Shown here in pieces: positions 26,751-35,491 of a DNA stretch of 64,000 nucleotides. Positions within the stretch are counted from its first letter, which is position 1; each line of letters starts with the position of its first letter. The position numbers were made by a program, and so were the translations under genes. Source of the DNA: JADFOI01 sp965218935 (GTDB lineage: Bacteria > Acidobacteriota > UBA6911 > RPQK01 > JADFOI01). The notes under the pieces are model-generated. The model had not been told where the DNA came from and ran no database searches. It saw nothing but the letters and a program-made list of their open reading frames with translations. The stretch is from the NCBI GenBank assembly GCA_965218935.1, contig CBDCMH010000002.1:124001-188000 (forward strand), read 5' to 3'.

Positions 26751-26781
26751 ATGCTGACAAGTCAGCATTTAGGGAATAAGG
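26738..26781. repeat. perfect palindrome across the mltD stop codon
   Basis: Arms at 26738-26758 and 26761-26781 are exact reverse complements of 21 bp around AA. The TAA stop (26748-26750) lies in the left arm, which also covers about the last three codons. No T-run follows, so this is not a typical intrinsic terminator, though a strong hairpin is expected in RNA. The IS110 region follows. Confidence 0.9.
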
Positions 26782-26814
26782 AAATTCAAAATTAAAAACT
26801 CCAAATCCCAACTC

Positions 26815-28190
26815 TAAGAGCGGGGAGGGTGTCAAGCAGAAAAAGAGACACACCTCTCCGGCAGCGGCCGACAGGCCGCTCAAGAAGAGCCAAAAGCACT
26901 CTGAGGATCGCTAAGGTTCTTTGCATCGCCAGTTGACATCATTACGGGTTCAGTACCCAACCATCTCTCCGGTGACCAGCCACCAAGATGTCTCGTTCAA
27001 TCTCCCGAAGGAGGGGACCGCCTCATCAAACAACGGTCATGAAAGACCATGGGATTTGGCAGGCAAGTCCCGTACTGACGCCCGTCTTAGAAACTCCGGA
27101 TAATCGATTCCATCCCGCAGCAGCACCCAGGACCAGACCAGCAGCTTGCGGGCCGCTGCCACTCGGGCCACCGGCATCCCTTGGCGATGGAGCAAGCGGC
27201 TGTAAAAGCGTTTCAGACGCGGCTCGTATCGGGTCGCTGAGAGCGCCGACTGCACCAGCAGCCAGCGCAGCATCCGATCTCCCTGCTTGCTGATCTTCCC
27301 GTAGCGTCGTCGCTTGTTCGGGTTGTCTGAGCTGTGCTCTACACTGTCGAGTCCCACCTAGCTGACCACCTGTCTCATGCCGGCAAAACGCTTCACTGGG
27401 CCTAACGTTCGCACCCGATACAGCGAGGTGAGGGGACCCACTCCCGGGATGCTCATCAACCGAACAGACTCCGGGTCTCCAGCCGCCCAGCCTTCGATCT
27501 CCTTCTGCCGTTCCCTGATGCGCTTCTCCAGCTCCTCGATCCGATCCAGCAGCTCATCTCGCTCACGCTCCAGCCGGGCCCCCATCGACAACGCCCGAAT
27601 CTTTTCTCGAGACGCCTTGGACAAGGAGCCTGACTTGATCTGCAGGTTGAAGTTGTACACCAACGCCCGCAGCGTGTTTACACAGCGCGTGCGCTCCCGT
27701 ATTAACTTCACCCGGTAGCGGATCAACGTCTTCTCCTCCCGCTGCTCAGGATCCGGTCGCCACACCTGCGGGAACTCTTCCCGCACTAACAGCCCCAGCA
27801 GGTGCTCGGCATCACGCCGATCGTTCTTCTGTTTGCGCAACCGCATTCGCGCAATGTGTCCCGGGTGTCCCACCCGCAGTTCCAGGCCCACTTCCTGGAT
27901 CAGCTGCTCAAACCACCAGCCGAAGCCGCTGGCTTCCATCCCCACCACTGTGCCGGGACTGAAGGCTTTATACCACTGGCGAAGTTTCTCCAGGTCCGCG
28001 TGCTCCAGATCCGCTTCGCCCGTCTCTCCCGTAGCCCGGTTCATCCAAGCTACCTTCTGATACTTGCAATGAAAATCCACTGCGATAAAATAGTCTTCAT
28101 TCATATCAGGCCTCCGAGGTTAGGGCGATGCTCCGGAACCTTGCAGATCCTCAGCATCTACTCTACCTTTGAGGCCTGTAACCGCTCTTA
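26815..28190 (-). mobile_element. IS110-family element (approximate ends)
   Basis: TAAGAGCGG (26815-26823) and CCGCTCTTA (28182-28190) form a 9-bp inverted pair around a broken IS110 transposase. Subterminal repeats of this size are known from the IS1111 branch, so real ends may lie a few bases outside. CAAATCCCAACTC and CAAATCCCGACTC lie just beyond each side. About 210 bp downstream of the transposase are non-coding, with a GCGGCC hairpin at 26863-26880, a place where a guide-like bridge RNA might be encoded; that is inference. Confidence 0.55.
27037..28104 (-). pseudogene. IS110-family transposase with an in-frame TAG
   Basis: One frame of 356 codons carries a single stop. Residues 1-248 (28104-27361) hold the RuvC-like DEDD domain: AVDFHCKYQKVAW, GMEASGFGWW, KNDRRDAEHL. 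They continue through a coiled coil into the transposase-20 domain with MSIPGVGPLTS. TAG at 27358-27360 then falls within VVS-stop-VGLDS, where family members usually have a Tyr, so one base change explains it. The remaining 106 codons (VGLDSVEHSS to the end) carry the region that holds the catalytic serine in this family. Without readthrough the protein is inactive. Confidence 0.88.
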
Positions 28191-28359
28191 TCGCATCAAA
28201 CAAATCCCGACTCACAGCTCCAAAACCTGAAATCTGAAGACCCAAAAGTTCGAAAACAGAAAGCGCACAACGGAGGCCAAGACGGTCTGACCGGTTTTGA
28301 ATTTTGGAGTTGACCCGTTTTCGTGGACACCTGATTCTTTAGGGAGAAAGGAGAACACA

Positions 28360-28671
28360 ATGCCAAGAAATGGTCGAAGGTACCCACCTGAGTTTCGCCA
28401 GCAAATGGTGGAACTGGTGCGGTCAGGACGAAGTCCAGGATCATTGGCCCGGGAGTTCGAACCGTCTGATCAATCGATCCGCAACTGGGTTGCCCAGGTC
28501 GATCGGGATGAGGGCTGGCGCAAAGACGGGCTAACGACGCCGGAGCGAGAGGAGCTGGGGCGGCTGCGTCGGGAGAATCGCCGCCTGCGTGAAGAGCGGG
28601 AGATCTTAAAAAAGGCGGCAGCCTGGTTCGCTCGGGAGACCGAGTCCGGATCTTCGGGTTCGTCAAGATGA
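28360..28671 (+). CDS. IS3-family transposase OrfA
   Basis: A 103-residue helix-turn-helix protein (PPEFRQQMVELVRSG, SIRNWVAQVDRD) ending in a leucine-zipper-like segment (LGRLRRENRRLREEREILKKAA). OrfA binds the element ends and regulates transposition. The start is ATG at 28360 with AAAGGAG upstream. The slippery heptamer A AAA AAG at 28608-28614 lies near its end. The stop overlaps the OrfB start (ATGA at 28668-28671). Confidence 0.93.
   Translation: MPRNGRRYPPEFRQQMVELVRSGRSPGSLAREFEPSDQSIRNWVAQVDRDEGWRKDGLTTPEREELGRLRRENRRLREEREILKKAAAWFARETESGSSGSSR
28608..28614 (+). other. programmed -1 frameshift heptamer
   Basis: AAAAAAG, in phase A-AAA-AAG with orfA. Slipping back one base joins a frame with no stop up to the orfB ATG at 28668 and on through OrfB, giving the OrfAB transposase usual in the IS3 family. 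In the other copy the IS1595 element landed in this same A-tract. Confidence 0.8.
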
Positions 28672-29522
28672 ATCAGGCCAGCCATAAGATTACCACCCTG
28701 TGCCGGGTACTGGGAGTCTCCACCAGCGGCTACTACGGGTGGCGGGGCCGTGAGCCAAGTGTTCGGGCTCAGCAGGATGCCCTTTTGCTGGCCCGGATCC
28801 GAGCCCTTCATGAGCGCTCTCGGGGCACCTACGGGGTTCCTCGGATTCACGCCCAGCTGAGTGCAAACGGGATTCCCGTCGGTCGTAAGCGTATCGCTCG
28901 TCTGATGCACAAAGCGGGTTTGCAAGGAGTGAGCCGTCGCAAGAAATACAGGACCACGATCCGGAATGAAAAGGTTCGGCCCGCTGCTGATCTGGTTCAG
29001 CGCGACTTCTCGGTGCAGGGCCCCAATCAACTGTGGGTAGCGGACATCACCTACATCCGGACGGGCTCAGGATTTCTTTATCTGGCTGTGGTGCTCGATG
29101 CCTTCAGCCGCCGGGTGGTAGGCTGGGCCATGAAGACTCACCTGAGGACTCAGCTGGTGCTGGCCGCCCTGGAGATGGCTTTATGGCAGAGACGTCCACA
29201 CAGCGTGATCCATCATTCGGACCAGGGCACTCAGTACACCTCGATTGCCTTTGGCCAGCGTTGTCGCCGAGCTGGGGTTCGACCCTCCATGGGATCGGGG
29301 GGGGACTGCTATGACAATGCCCTGTGTGAGAGTTTCTTTGCCTCGCTGGAGTGTGAGTTGCTGGAGCGTCACCACTTCCTCACCCCGACTCAGGCCCGTA
29401 GTGCCCTCTTCGACTTTATCGAGGGCTTCTACAACCCCCATCGGTTACACTCGTCACTGGGGTATCATTCCCCGGCTGAGTTCGAAAGGAGATATGCTAC
29501 GTTACCTGCAGTCCCAAACTAG
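28668..29522 (+). CDS. IS3-family transposase OrfB
   Basis: A 284-residue integrase-like catalytic subunit. The N-terminal HTH_21-type region (GTYGVPRIHAQLSANGI) is followed by the DDE core: WVADITYIRTG, HHSDQGTQY and CYDNALCESFFASLE. The C-terminal NPHRLHSSLGYHSPAEFE is typical. The frame is intact with a run of eight G at 29297-29304, whereas the other copy has nine and is broken. Confidence 0.94.
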   Translation: MNQASHKITTLCRVLGVSTSGYYGWRGREPSVRAQQDALLLARIRALHERSRGTYGVPRIHAQLSANGIPVGRKRIARLMHKAGLQGVSRRKKYRTTIRNEKVRPAADLVQRDFSVQGPNQLWVADITYIRTGSGFLYLAVVLDAFSRRVVGWAMKTHLRTQLVLAALEMALWQRRPHSVIHHSDQGTQYTSIAFGQRCRRAGVRPSMGSGGDCYDNALCESFFASLECELLERHHFLTPTQARSALFDFIEGFYNPHRLHSSLGYHSPAEFERRYATLPAVPN

Positions 29523-29603
29523 AAACTGTCCACCAAAGCGGGGTAACTTCATTTGAGACTTTGAATTTGTTTGGAATTTGGAGTTTTGAATTTTGAATTT
29601 CTT

Positions 29604-32255
29604 TTACACTCCGACAGTGACCTCGACTTCCTTTTCAGCTACCCCCTCTCTGGGAGTGAAGGTCAATCCGTTCTTGGAAGTATCATAATCAACCAGCACC
29701 TCGCCCCCCTCTTCGACTGTCCCCTGAAGGATCAAGCGGCTGAGCGGGTTCTCCAGCTCTTTCTGGATGCTCCGCTTTAAAGGACGAGCACCATAGTTGG
29801 GGTCATAACCGACTCGGACCAGGAATTCGCGCCCTTCGGGGGTCACCTCGATCTGGATATTTCGGTCCTTGAGCCGATGTCGCAGGTTCTCGAGCTGGAT
29901 TCCCACGATCTCCTTCAGGTGTTCCTCGGACAAAGCATGGAAGACGATCATCTCATCCACCCGGTTGAGGAATTCCGGTCGAAAGTGACGACTCAATTCC
30001 TCCAATACGGCACTCTTCATCTCTTCGTATTCCGGTCCCTCAAAGGCGTGCGAATATTCGAGAATGCGATGGCTCCCCATGTTGGAAGTCATGATCACAA
30101 TGGTGTTCTTGAAATCGACGGTCCTGCCTTGCCCATCGGTGAGTCTACCCTCATCCAGGATCTGCAGCAGGGTGTTGAAGACATCCCAGTGGGCCTTCTC
30201 AATTTCGTCAAGGAGAATGACCGAATAGGGTCGACGCCGCACCGCCTCCGTAAGCTGGCCACCCTCCTCGTATCCCACATAACCCGGAGGAGCTCCGATC
30301 AATCGGGCCACGGAATGCTTCTCCTGATACTCGGACATGTCGATTCGAATCATGGCGCCCTCATCATCGAACAGGAACTCCGCCAGAGCACGGGCCAGCT
30401 CTGTCTTTCCGACCCCGGTCGGACCTGAGAAAATGAAGCTCCCCACGGGACGGTTCGGATCCTTCAGACCCGAGCGAGCTCGAATCACTGCCTCCGCCAC
30501 CGCAGCCGTTCCATCTTCCTGGCCCACAACACGCAAGTGGAGAGCATCTTCCAGATGGAGCAGCTTTTGTACTTCTCCTTCAAGCAGCCTCGAGACGGGG
30601 ATGCCCGTCCAACGGCTCACCACTTCGGCAATGTCTTCATCGTCAACTTCCTCCTTCAAAAGGTGGTCATCACCAGGATCCTTTGCCAGGCCTTCTTCTT
30701 CCTCCTCCAGTTGGCGCTCCAATTCTGCCAGCCTGCCATACTTCAGTTCAGCCGCCCGGTTGAGATCATATTCTCGCTCGACCTGCTCGATTTCAATCTT
30801 GGTCTGCTCAATCTGCTCACGAATCGTTCTCGAGCGCTGCAACCGTTCCGTTTCCGTCTGCCATTGGGCCTGCAGTGCATCAGCGTCCACCTTCATATCT
30901 GCAAGTCCCTTCTCGAGCTTAGCCAGGCGTTCCTTCGAGGCTTTGTCCGTTTCTTTTTTCAAGGCTTCTCGCTCGATCTCGAGCTGCATTACCCGGCGTC
31001 GCAGCTCGTCCAGCTCAGAAGGCATAGAATCCATCTCGGTACGCAACTTTGCCCCCGCCTCATCGACCAGATCGATGGCCTTGTCGGGCAAGAATCGATC
31101 TGAGATGTACCGATTAGAGAGCACCGCTGCCGCAACCAATGCCGAATCCTTAATGCGAACACCATGGTGCACTTCGTATCGCTCGCTCAATCCGCGCAAG
31201 ATCGAAACGGTGTCCTCAACTGAAGGTTGACGGACCAGAACAACTTGAAACCGCCGCTCCAGCGCAGCATCTTTTTCGACATGCTTACGATATTCGTCCA
31301 GCGTGGTGGCGCCTATGCAGTGCAATTCCCCCCGAGCCAGCATCGGTTTCAGAAGGTTCCCCGCATCCAGGGCCCCTTCGGCCCGACCGGCCCCGACCAC
31401 TGTGTGCAGTTCGTCAATGAAAAGAATGATCTCGCCCTGTGAGTCGTGAACTTCCTTGAGAACGGCCTTCAGTCTTTCCTCAAACTCTCCCCGGTACTTG
31501 GCCCCTGCAATCAGAGCGCCCATGTCCAGAGATACAATCCTCTTGTTCTTTAAGCCCTCCGGAACGTCACCTCGAACGATTCGCTGAGCCAGCCCTTCCA
31601 CAATCGCGGTCTTGCCAACCCCTGGCTCTCCAATAAGAACGGGATTGTTCTTGGTACGACGGGACAAGACCTGCATAATGCGGCGGATTTCCACATCGCG
31701 CCCGATTACCGGATCCAGTTTGCCCTGGGTTGCCAGTTGAGTCAGATCGCGGCCATAGCGCTCCAGCGCCTCATAAGTCGCTTCAGGGTTGGGTGTGGTG
31801 ACCCTATGGCTGCCTCGAATATGTTGAAGGGTCTGCATCAGTTTCTCTTTAGTCACTCCAAACTCTTTAAAGATGCTCCCTGCGGCACCTTTGTCCTCGG
31901 TCAAAGCCAGCAGTAAATGCTCCACGGAGACATATTCGTCCCCAAGCGTCTTCGCTTTCTCCTTGGCCTGATCCAGCATCAAACTGAGACGTCCCGTAGC
32001 GTACACTTGATCTGGGGCCCCCGCGGGACTAGAAACTTTGGGCAATCGCTCAACTTCCTCTTGAAAACGCTGTCTGAGATCTTCTGAGTTGATTCCCGCT
32101 CGATGACAGATGGAAGTCGCGAGCCCCTGTTTCTGCTCCAGGAGGGCGAGTACAAGATGCTCCACTTCAACCTGTTGATGACTGAGTCGCAGAGCTCTAA
32201 TCTGAGCCTCTCTCAGGGCTTCCTGTACTTTTTCCGTTAAACGATTGATATCCAT
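29604..32255 (-). CDS. clpB: ATP-dependent disaggregase ClpB
   Basis: An 883-residue Hsp100 protein that pulls aggregated proteins apart with the DnaK system. Two Clp_N repeats occupy the first 150 residues. The first AAA+ module has GEPGVGKT at 209-216. The long coiled-coil middle domain (about 410-540), which separates ClpB from ClpA/C, is present. The second module has GPTGVGKT and DEIEKAHWD. The final D2-small domain precedes an acidic tail. It diverges from grpE, another heat-shock gene, with about 118 bp between them. I saw no CIRCE operator there. Confidence 0.97.
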   Translation of the reverse strand: MDINRLTEKVQEALREAQIRALRLSHQQVEVEHLVLALLEQKQGLATSICHRAGINSEDLRQRFQEEVERLPKVSSPAGAPDQVYATGRLSLMLDQAKEKAKTLGDEYVSVEHLLLALTEDKGAAGSIFKEFGVTKEKLMQTLQHIRGSHRVTTPNPEATYEALERYGRDLTQLATQGKLDPVIGRDVEIRRIMQVLSRRTKNNPVLIGEPGVGKTAIVEGLAQRIVRGDVPEGLKNKRIVSLDMGALIAGAKYRGEFEERLKAVLKEVHDSQGEIILFIDELHTVVGAGRAEGALDAGNLLKPMLARGELHCIGATTLDEYRKHVEKDAALERRFQVVLVRQPSVEDTVSILRGLSERYEVHHGVRIKDSALVAAAVLSNRYISDRFLPDKAIDLVDEAGAKLRTEMDSMPSELDELRRRVMQLEIEREALKKETDKASKERLAKLEKGLADMKVDADALQAQWQTETERLQRSRTIREQIEQTKIEIEQVEREYDLNRAAELKYGRLAELERQLEEEEEGLAKDPGDDHLLKEEVDDEDIAEVVSRWTGIPVSRLLEGEVQKLLHLEDALHLRVVGQEDGTAAVAEAVIRARSGLKDPNRPVGSFIFSGPTGVGKTELARALAEFLFDDEGAMIRIDMSEYQEKHSVARLIGAPPGYVGYEEGGQLTEAVRRRPYSVILLDEIEKAHWDVFNTLLQILDEGRLTDGQGRTVDFKNTIVIMTSNMGSHRILEYSHAFEGPEYEEMKSAVLEELSRHFRPEFLNRVDEMIVFHALSEEHLKEIVGIQLENLRHRLKDRNIQIEVTPEGREFLVRVGYDPNYGARPLKRSIQKELENPLSRLILQGTVEEGGEVLVDYDTSKNGLTFTPREGVAEKEVEVTVGV

Positions 32256-32373
32256 AAAACTCCTTTTCCCTTAATCTTTCTCCGTTCTTCTCGTCCTCTT
32301 ATATAAGATTGGAAAAGTGCTGTGACAAGTCCGACTTTGACGGTGGTTGATGGAGATCTTATGATAGTCAGGG

Positions 32374-33006
32374 ATGGGTGACCACAAAGAGGAATCGGAA
32401 ATGCAAGTGAACGATCGGCGGTTCTGGGTCCAGGATGAATCTGCAGAAGACAAGGCTTCTATTCCAGACAAGAAATATCCGAGTCTCGTCGAAGAGCTGA
32501 AGGCGCGGACGGAATTGGCTGAGCAAAAGCTCAGGGAGAAAATCGAAAAACTGGATCAGGAGAACGAAGCCTTTCGCGCCCGCCTGTCCAAAGACATGGA
32601 CCGGCGGATGGAACAGGAAAAGCTCGAGCTTTTCAGCAATTTTCTGGAACTGATCGATAACTTGGAGCGGGCTCTCAAGGCGGCCCATCAGACCCTCGGT
32701 TTTGAGGCTCTCAAGGAAGGCGTTCAACTCAATCTGGAACTCTTCCTGAATAAGCTCAAATCGCTGGGTATTGAACCCATGGATCTCCTCCACCAGCCCT
32801 TCGATCCGCATGAGGCGGAGGCTGTAGAGGTGGTTGCGGTGGATGATCCCGACCTGGATCAACACGTCGTCGAAGTTGTACAACGTGGCTTTCACTGGGG
32901 TGAGCAAGTGCTGCGTCCGGCCCGAGTCCGGACGGGACAATATCAAGCCGATAAGAAGTCCCAGAGTGAGGAAGAAGGCCAGCCCACAACCCTTTCCACG
33001 GAATGA
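32374..33006 (+). CDS. grpE: nucleotide exchange factor GrpE
   Basis: A 210-residue DnaK cofactor. It has a charged N-terminus, a long helix rich in Glu, Lys and Gln (about residues 40-80), and the GrpE core FSNFLELIDNLERALKAAHQ followed by the C-terminal beta-wing ending VEVVQRGFHWGEQVLRPARV. That last stretch is the family signature. The start at 32374 or the Met nine codons later (preceded by AGAGGAA) are both possible. dnaK is not adjacent; a repeat and ruvC follow. Confidence 0.93.
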   Translation: MGDHKEESEMQVNDRRFWVQDESAEDKASIPDKKYPSLVEELKARTELAEQKLREKIEKLDQENEAFRARLSKDMDRRMEQEKLELFSNFLELIDNLERALKAAHQTLGFEALKEGVQLNLELFLNKLKSLGIEPMDLLHQPFDPHEAEAVEVVAVDDPDLDQHVVEVVQRGFHWGEQVLRPARVRTGQYQADKKSQSEEEGQPTTLSTE

Positions 33007-33015
33007 TCGCTAGCC

Positions 33016-33117
33016 AGCCGGGACGATTCATAGGTTTCGTCGCGAAGCGGGGAAAACGCCGACCTGACTGCGGATGATTTCGCTGCTGCAGTAGTGAATT
33101 TATGAATAGTTCCGGCT
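33016..33117. mobile_element. MITE-like repeat family 2, copy 3 (internally deleted)
   Basis: 102 bp between the convergent grpE and ruvC. The ends AGCCGGGACGATTCATA and, on the other strand, AGCCGGAACTATTCATA match the 196-bp copy at 40043, but the central part is missing. The right tip supplies the TAG stop of ruvC (33116-33118). As an inverted repeat between converging genes it may also end transcription. Confidence 0.8.
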
Positions 33118-33631
33118 AGAGGCTCTTCCAGCGTCGCTGGGTGTGGCGAGCCTGCGATCCATTGAAAGCATGACACAGTGCAATGGCGAGAGCGTCAGCA
33201 GCATCGTGGGGCTGAGGTTCTTCCTTGAGGTTCAACAAGGTCCGAACCATGAGTTGAATCTGTGCCTTATCCGCCCTGCCATAACCCACAACCGCCTTCT
33301 TGATTTCCAAAGGTGAATACTCGGCAAGAGGAATTTCAAACTGGCCTGCGGCCAACAAAACCACTCCCCGAGTCTGCCCTAATTTGAGTGCGCTCTTTGC
33401 GTTGGCGGCATAGAAGACATCCTCGACCGCAACCACGGCCGGTGCATGGCGCTCCAGCACACCATGCAGCTTGGTGTGAATACGCCTTAACCGATCGGGG
33501 AAAAGGTTCGATCCACCCTTGGTGAGGCCCGAAAATCCTCCGTATTCCAGGCAACACAGATGATTCCCCTCGATGCTGACGACCCCATAGCCCGTCATCC
33601 GACTCCCGGGGTCAACGCCTAGAATAACCAC
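33116..33631 (-). CDS. ruvC: Holliday junction resolvase RuvC
   Basis: A 171-residue endonuclease that cuts four-way junctions with RuvAB. The acidic catalytic residues are visible in ILGVDPGS (Asp7), VAVEDVFYA (Glu), and PHDAADALAIAL. Length is typical. The gene ends inside a repeat, so its natural C-terminus may once have been different; the last residues QRRWKSL are not conserved family sequence. A yebC-family gene lies 77 bp upstream on the same strand, an arrangement often seen with ruvC. Confidence 0.95.
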   Translation of the reverse strand: MVILGVDPGSRMTGYGVVSIEGNHLCCLEYGGFSGLTKGGSNLFPDRLRRIHTKLHGVLERHAPAVVAVEDVFYAANAKSALKLGQTRGVVLLAAGQFEIPLAEYSPLEIKKAVVGYGRADKAQIQLMVRTLLNLKEEPQPHDAADALAIALCHAFNGSQARHTQRRWKSL

Positions 33632-33708
33632 GGAATCATGATACTATCGGGGTCTGCGGTCTGTGGTTTGCCGGTCAGGTGGTCAGCCGGAGGTGGTCAG
33701 GTTCCCCA

Positions 33709-34461
33709 TCAGGTGCTCGCCAGCGCCTCCATCTGCGTCTCATTGATATCGAAGTTGGCGTACACATTCTCCACATCCTCATAATCTTCCAGAGCGTCCA
33801 TTAACCGGAGCATCTGTTCCGCCTGTTTGTTCTCGAGGCGCACGTCAGTCTGCGTAATCATGGTCAGTTCGGCAGACTCCATGTTGACGCTGGCGGATTG
33901 CAAGGCTTGTTTGACCGCTTCGAAACTCTCAATGGATGTGTAAACCGCAAAGCTATCCCCCTGGATCTCGAGATCTTCGGCTCCAGCCTCCAGTGCGATC
34001 TCCAGCAATCGCTCTTCTGAAACCTCTTTCTGGTTGGCGACAATCAATCCCTTCCTCTCAAACATCCACTGCACACTGCCCGTCTCGGCCAAATTCCCCC
34101 CCTGTTTGGAAAAAATATGACGAAGCTCCGCTACAGTTCGATTCTTGTTGTCGGTCAGGACCTCAATCAGTACCGCCACACCTCCCGGTCCGTAGCCTTC
34201 ATACGAGAAAGACTCGTAGCTCTGGCCGGGAAGCTCTCCTGTGCCTTTCATGATGGCCCGCTTGATGTTGTCCTGGGGCATGTTGGCACCCTTGGCGGTC
34301 TGCACGGCCGATCGCAGCCGGGGATTGGCCTCAACATCACCTCCGCCAAGCCGAGCGGCCACGCTAATTTCCTTAATCAGTCGGGTAAAGATCTTGCCCC
34401 TCTTGGCATCGGCACTCGCCTTTTTGTGCTTGATGGAATGCCATTTTGAATGTCCTGACAT
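33709..34461 (-). CDS. YebC/TACO1-family protein
   Basis: A 250-residue protein starting MSGHSKWHSIKHKK, the hallmark of the family. The body includes ANMPQDNIKRAIMKGTG and YEGYGPGGVAVLIE. Members have been described as DNA-binding regulators, and more recently as ribosome-associated factors that help translate proline stretches; the sequence does not decide between these. A longer frame reaches 34710, but everything before this Met is repeat-like sequence. It is followed by ruvC. Confidence 0.95.
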   Translation of the reverse strand: MSGHSKWHSIKHKKASADAKRGKIFTRLIKEISVAARLGGGDVEANPRLRSAVQTAKGANMPQDNIKRAIMKGTGELPGQSYESFSYEGYGPGGVAVLIEVLTDNKNRTVAELRHIFSKQGGNLAETGSVQWMFERKGLIVANQKEVSEERLLEIALEAGAEDLEIQGDSFAVYTSIESFEAVKQALQSASVNMESAELTMITQTDVRLENKQAEQMLRLMDALEDYEDVENVYANFDINETQMEALAST

Positions 34462-34696
34462 GTTGCCAAATCCCCTAATTTGGGTCGATCGTATGATTCG
34501 AAGATCAGTCGTATTGTAGCATGGACATGGGGAAGCTGACAGCTGACAACAGACCGCAGACCGGCCGGAACAGAGGATGGGTGCTGAGGACTGAGGACTG
34601 AGTGCAGACAACAGACCGCAGCAGGTTTCAGGTTTCGGATTTTGAATTTTGAATTTCATCTTGGTGTAAGATCCGTGACATCCGTGGGATGAGAGT
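34462..34696. repeat. repeat-filled gap between the yebC-family gene and truA
   Basis: It holds two copies of GACAACAGACCGCAG (34545-34559, 34607-34621), tandem CTGAGGA/CTGAGGACTG units around 34585-34602, and the TTTTGAATTTTGAATTT tract at 34638-34656. The two flanking genes diverge, so promoters must be here, but the repeats hide any clear boxes. No gene seen. Confidence 0.55.
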
Positions 34697-35431
34697 ATGA
34701 TGAAATACAAAGTTGTCCTCCAATACGTGGGAACCCGATACGCCGGCTGGCAGATCCAGAAGAATCAGCACACCATCCAGGGCAAGTTAAAAAGCGCACT
34801 GCACAAGTTGACCGGCGAAACCGTCAGTGTGGTGGGAGCGGGTAGAACCGATTCAGGCGTACACGCCATGGAACAGGTAGCCCACCTCAGACTTGCTGAA
34901 GAAATGGTCACAGAGAAACTCTTTCGGGGGCTTAATGGAATCTTACCCTGGGACATTCGAGTCATGAGTATTGATCCGGCTCCCCAGGAATTCCACTCTC
35001 AGAAGAACGCCTTAAAGAAACGTTACGAATATCGCATTTATACTGGGCCTGTTCTCCCTCCTTTCCTCCATGGTTACGTCCACCACATGACACGATCCTT
35101 GAATGTCCCGGCCATGCAAAAAGCGGCAGACCACTTGTGTCAGTCTCACGACTTCAGAGGCTTCGCGGCCGCTTCGACAAGTGTGAAGACCACCGTTCGT
35201 ACCGTGTTCCTGTCTCAAATCCAAGAGCAGGGATGTCACCTCACCTATCAGATCGAGGGCGACGGTTTCTTGCATCATATGGTGCGCAATATCGTGGGTA
35301 CTCTCCTGGAGGTCGGAGTGGAAAAAAGGCCGCCTGATAACATCTGTAAAATCCTGGAATCCAAAGATCGCCGCCTAGCCGGACCTACAGCACCCGCTCA
35401 CGGCCTTTATTTGATGCGCGTCTTATACTAG
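34697..35431 (+). CDS. truA: tRNA pseudouridine(38-40) synthase
   Basis: A 244-residue enzyme that makes pseudouridine in the anticodon arm of many tRNAs. The nucleophilic Asp52 is in VGAGRTDSGVHA, followed by KRYEYRIYTG and GFLHHMVRNIVGTLLEVG, all typical of TruA. Length is in the usual range of 245-270. It stands 60 bp upstream of the uppS-cdsA-dxr-rseP group on the same strand. Confidence 0.96.
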   Translation: MMKYKVVLQYVGTRYAGWQIQKNQHTIQGKLKSALHKLTGETVSVVGAGRTDSGVHAMEQVAHLRLAEEMVTEKLFRGLNGILPWDIRVMSIDPAPQEFHSQKNALKKRYEYRIYTGPVLPPFLHGYVHHMTRSLNVPAMQKAADHLCQSHDFRGFAAASTSVKTTVRTVFLSQIQEQGCHLTYQIEGDGFLHHMVRNIVGTLLEVGVEKRPPDNICKILESKDRRLAGPTAPAHGLYLMRVLY

Positions 35432-35491
35432 CCCGAATTCCCATCGAGGTTTTTCGCTGCATCACAGTATGGTAGAGTACGAAATGACTCT

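Larger units (their letters stand above)
28305..29551 (+). mobile_element. IS3-family element, copy 2, intact
   Basis: 1247 bp with imperfect ends TGGAGTTGACCCG and TGAAGTTACCCCG (the latter read on the minus strand), flanked by TTT on each side (28302-28304, 29552-29554). Both orfs are open. It is the reference that makes the history of the nested copy at 40-6937 readable. It sits in an A/T-rich repeat tract between the IS110 element and clpB. Confidence 0.93.

Noticed and set aside
30337..31230. 297-codon plus-strand frame rich in Ser
   Set aside because: It is opposite clpB; the serine-rich product is what the complement of Glu/Leu-rich coding gives.
32256..32373. CIRCE-type heat-shock operator between clpB and grpE
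   Set aside because: No TTAGCACTC/GAGTGCTAA pair is present in the gap.
34462..34710. N-terminal extension of the yebC-family frame
   Set aside because: The upstream codons come from repeat sequence, and MSGHSKWH is the conserved family start.
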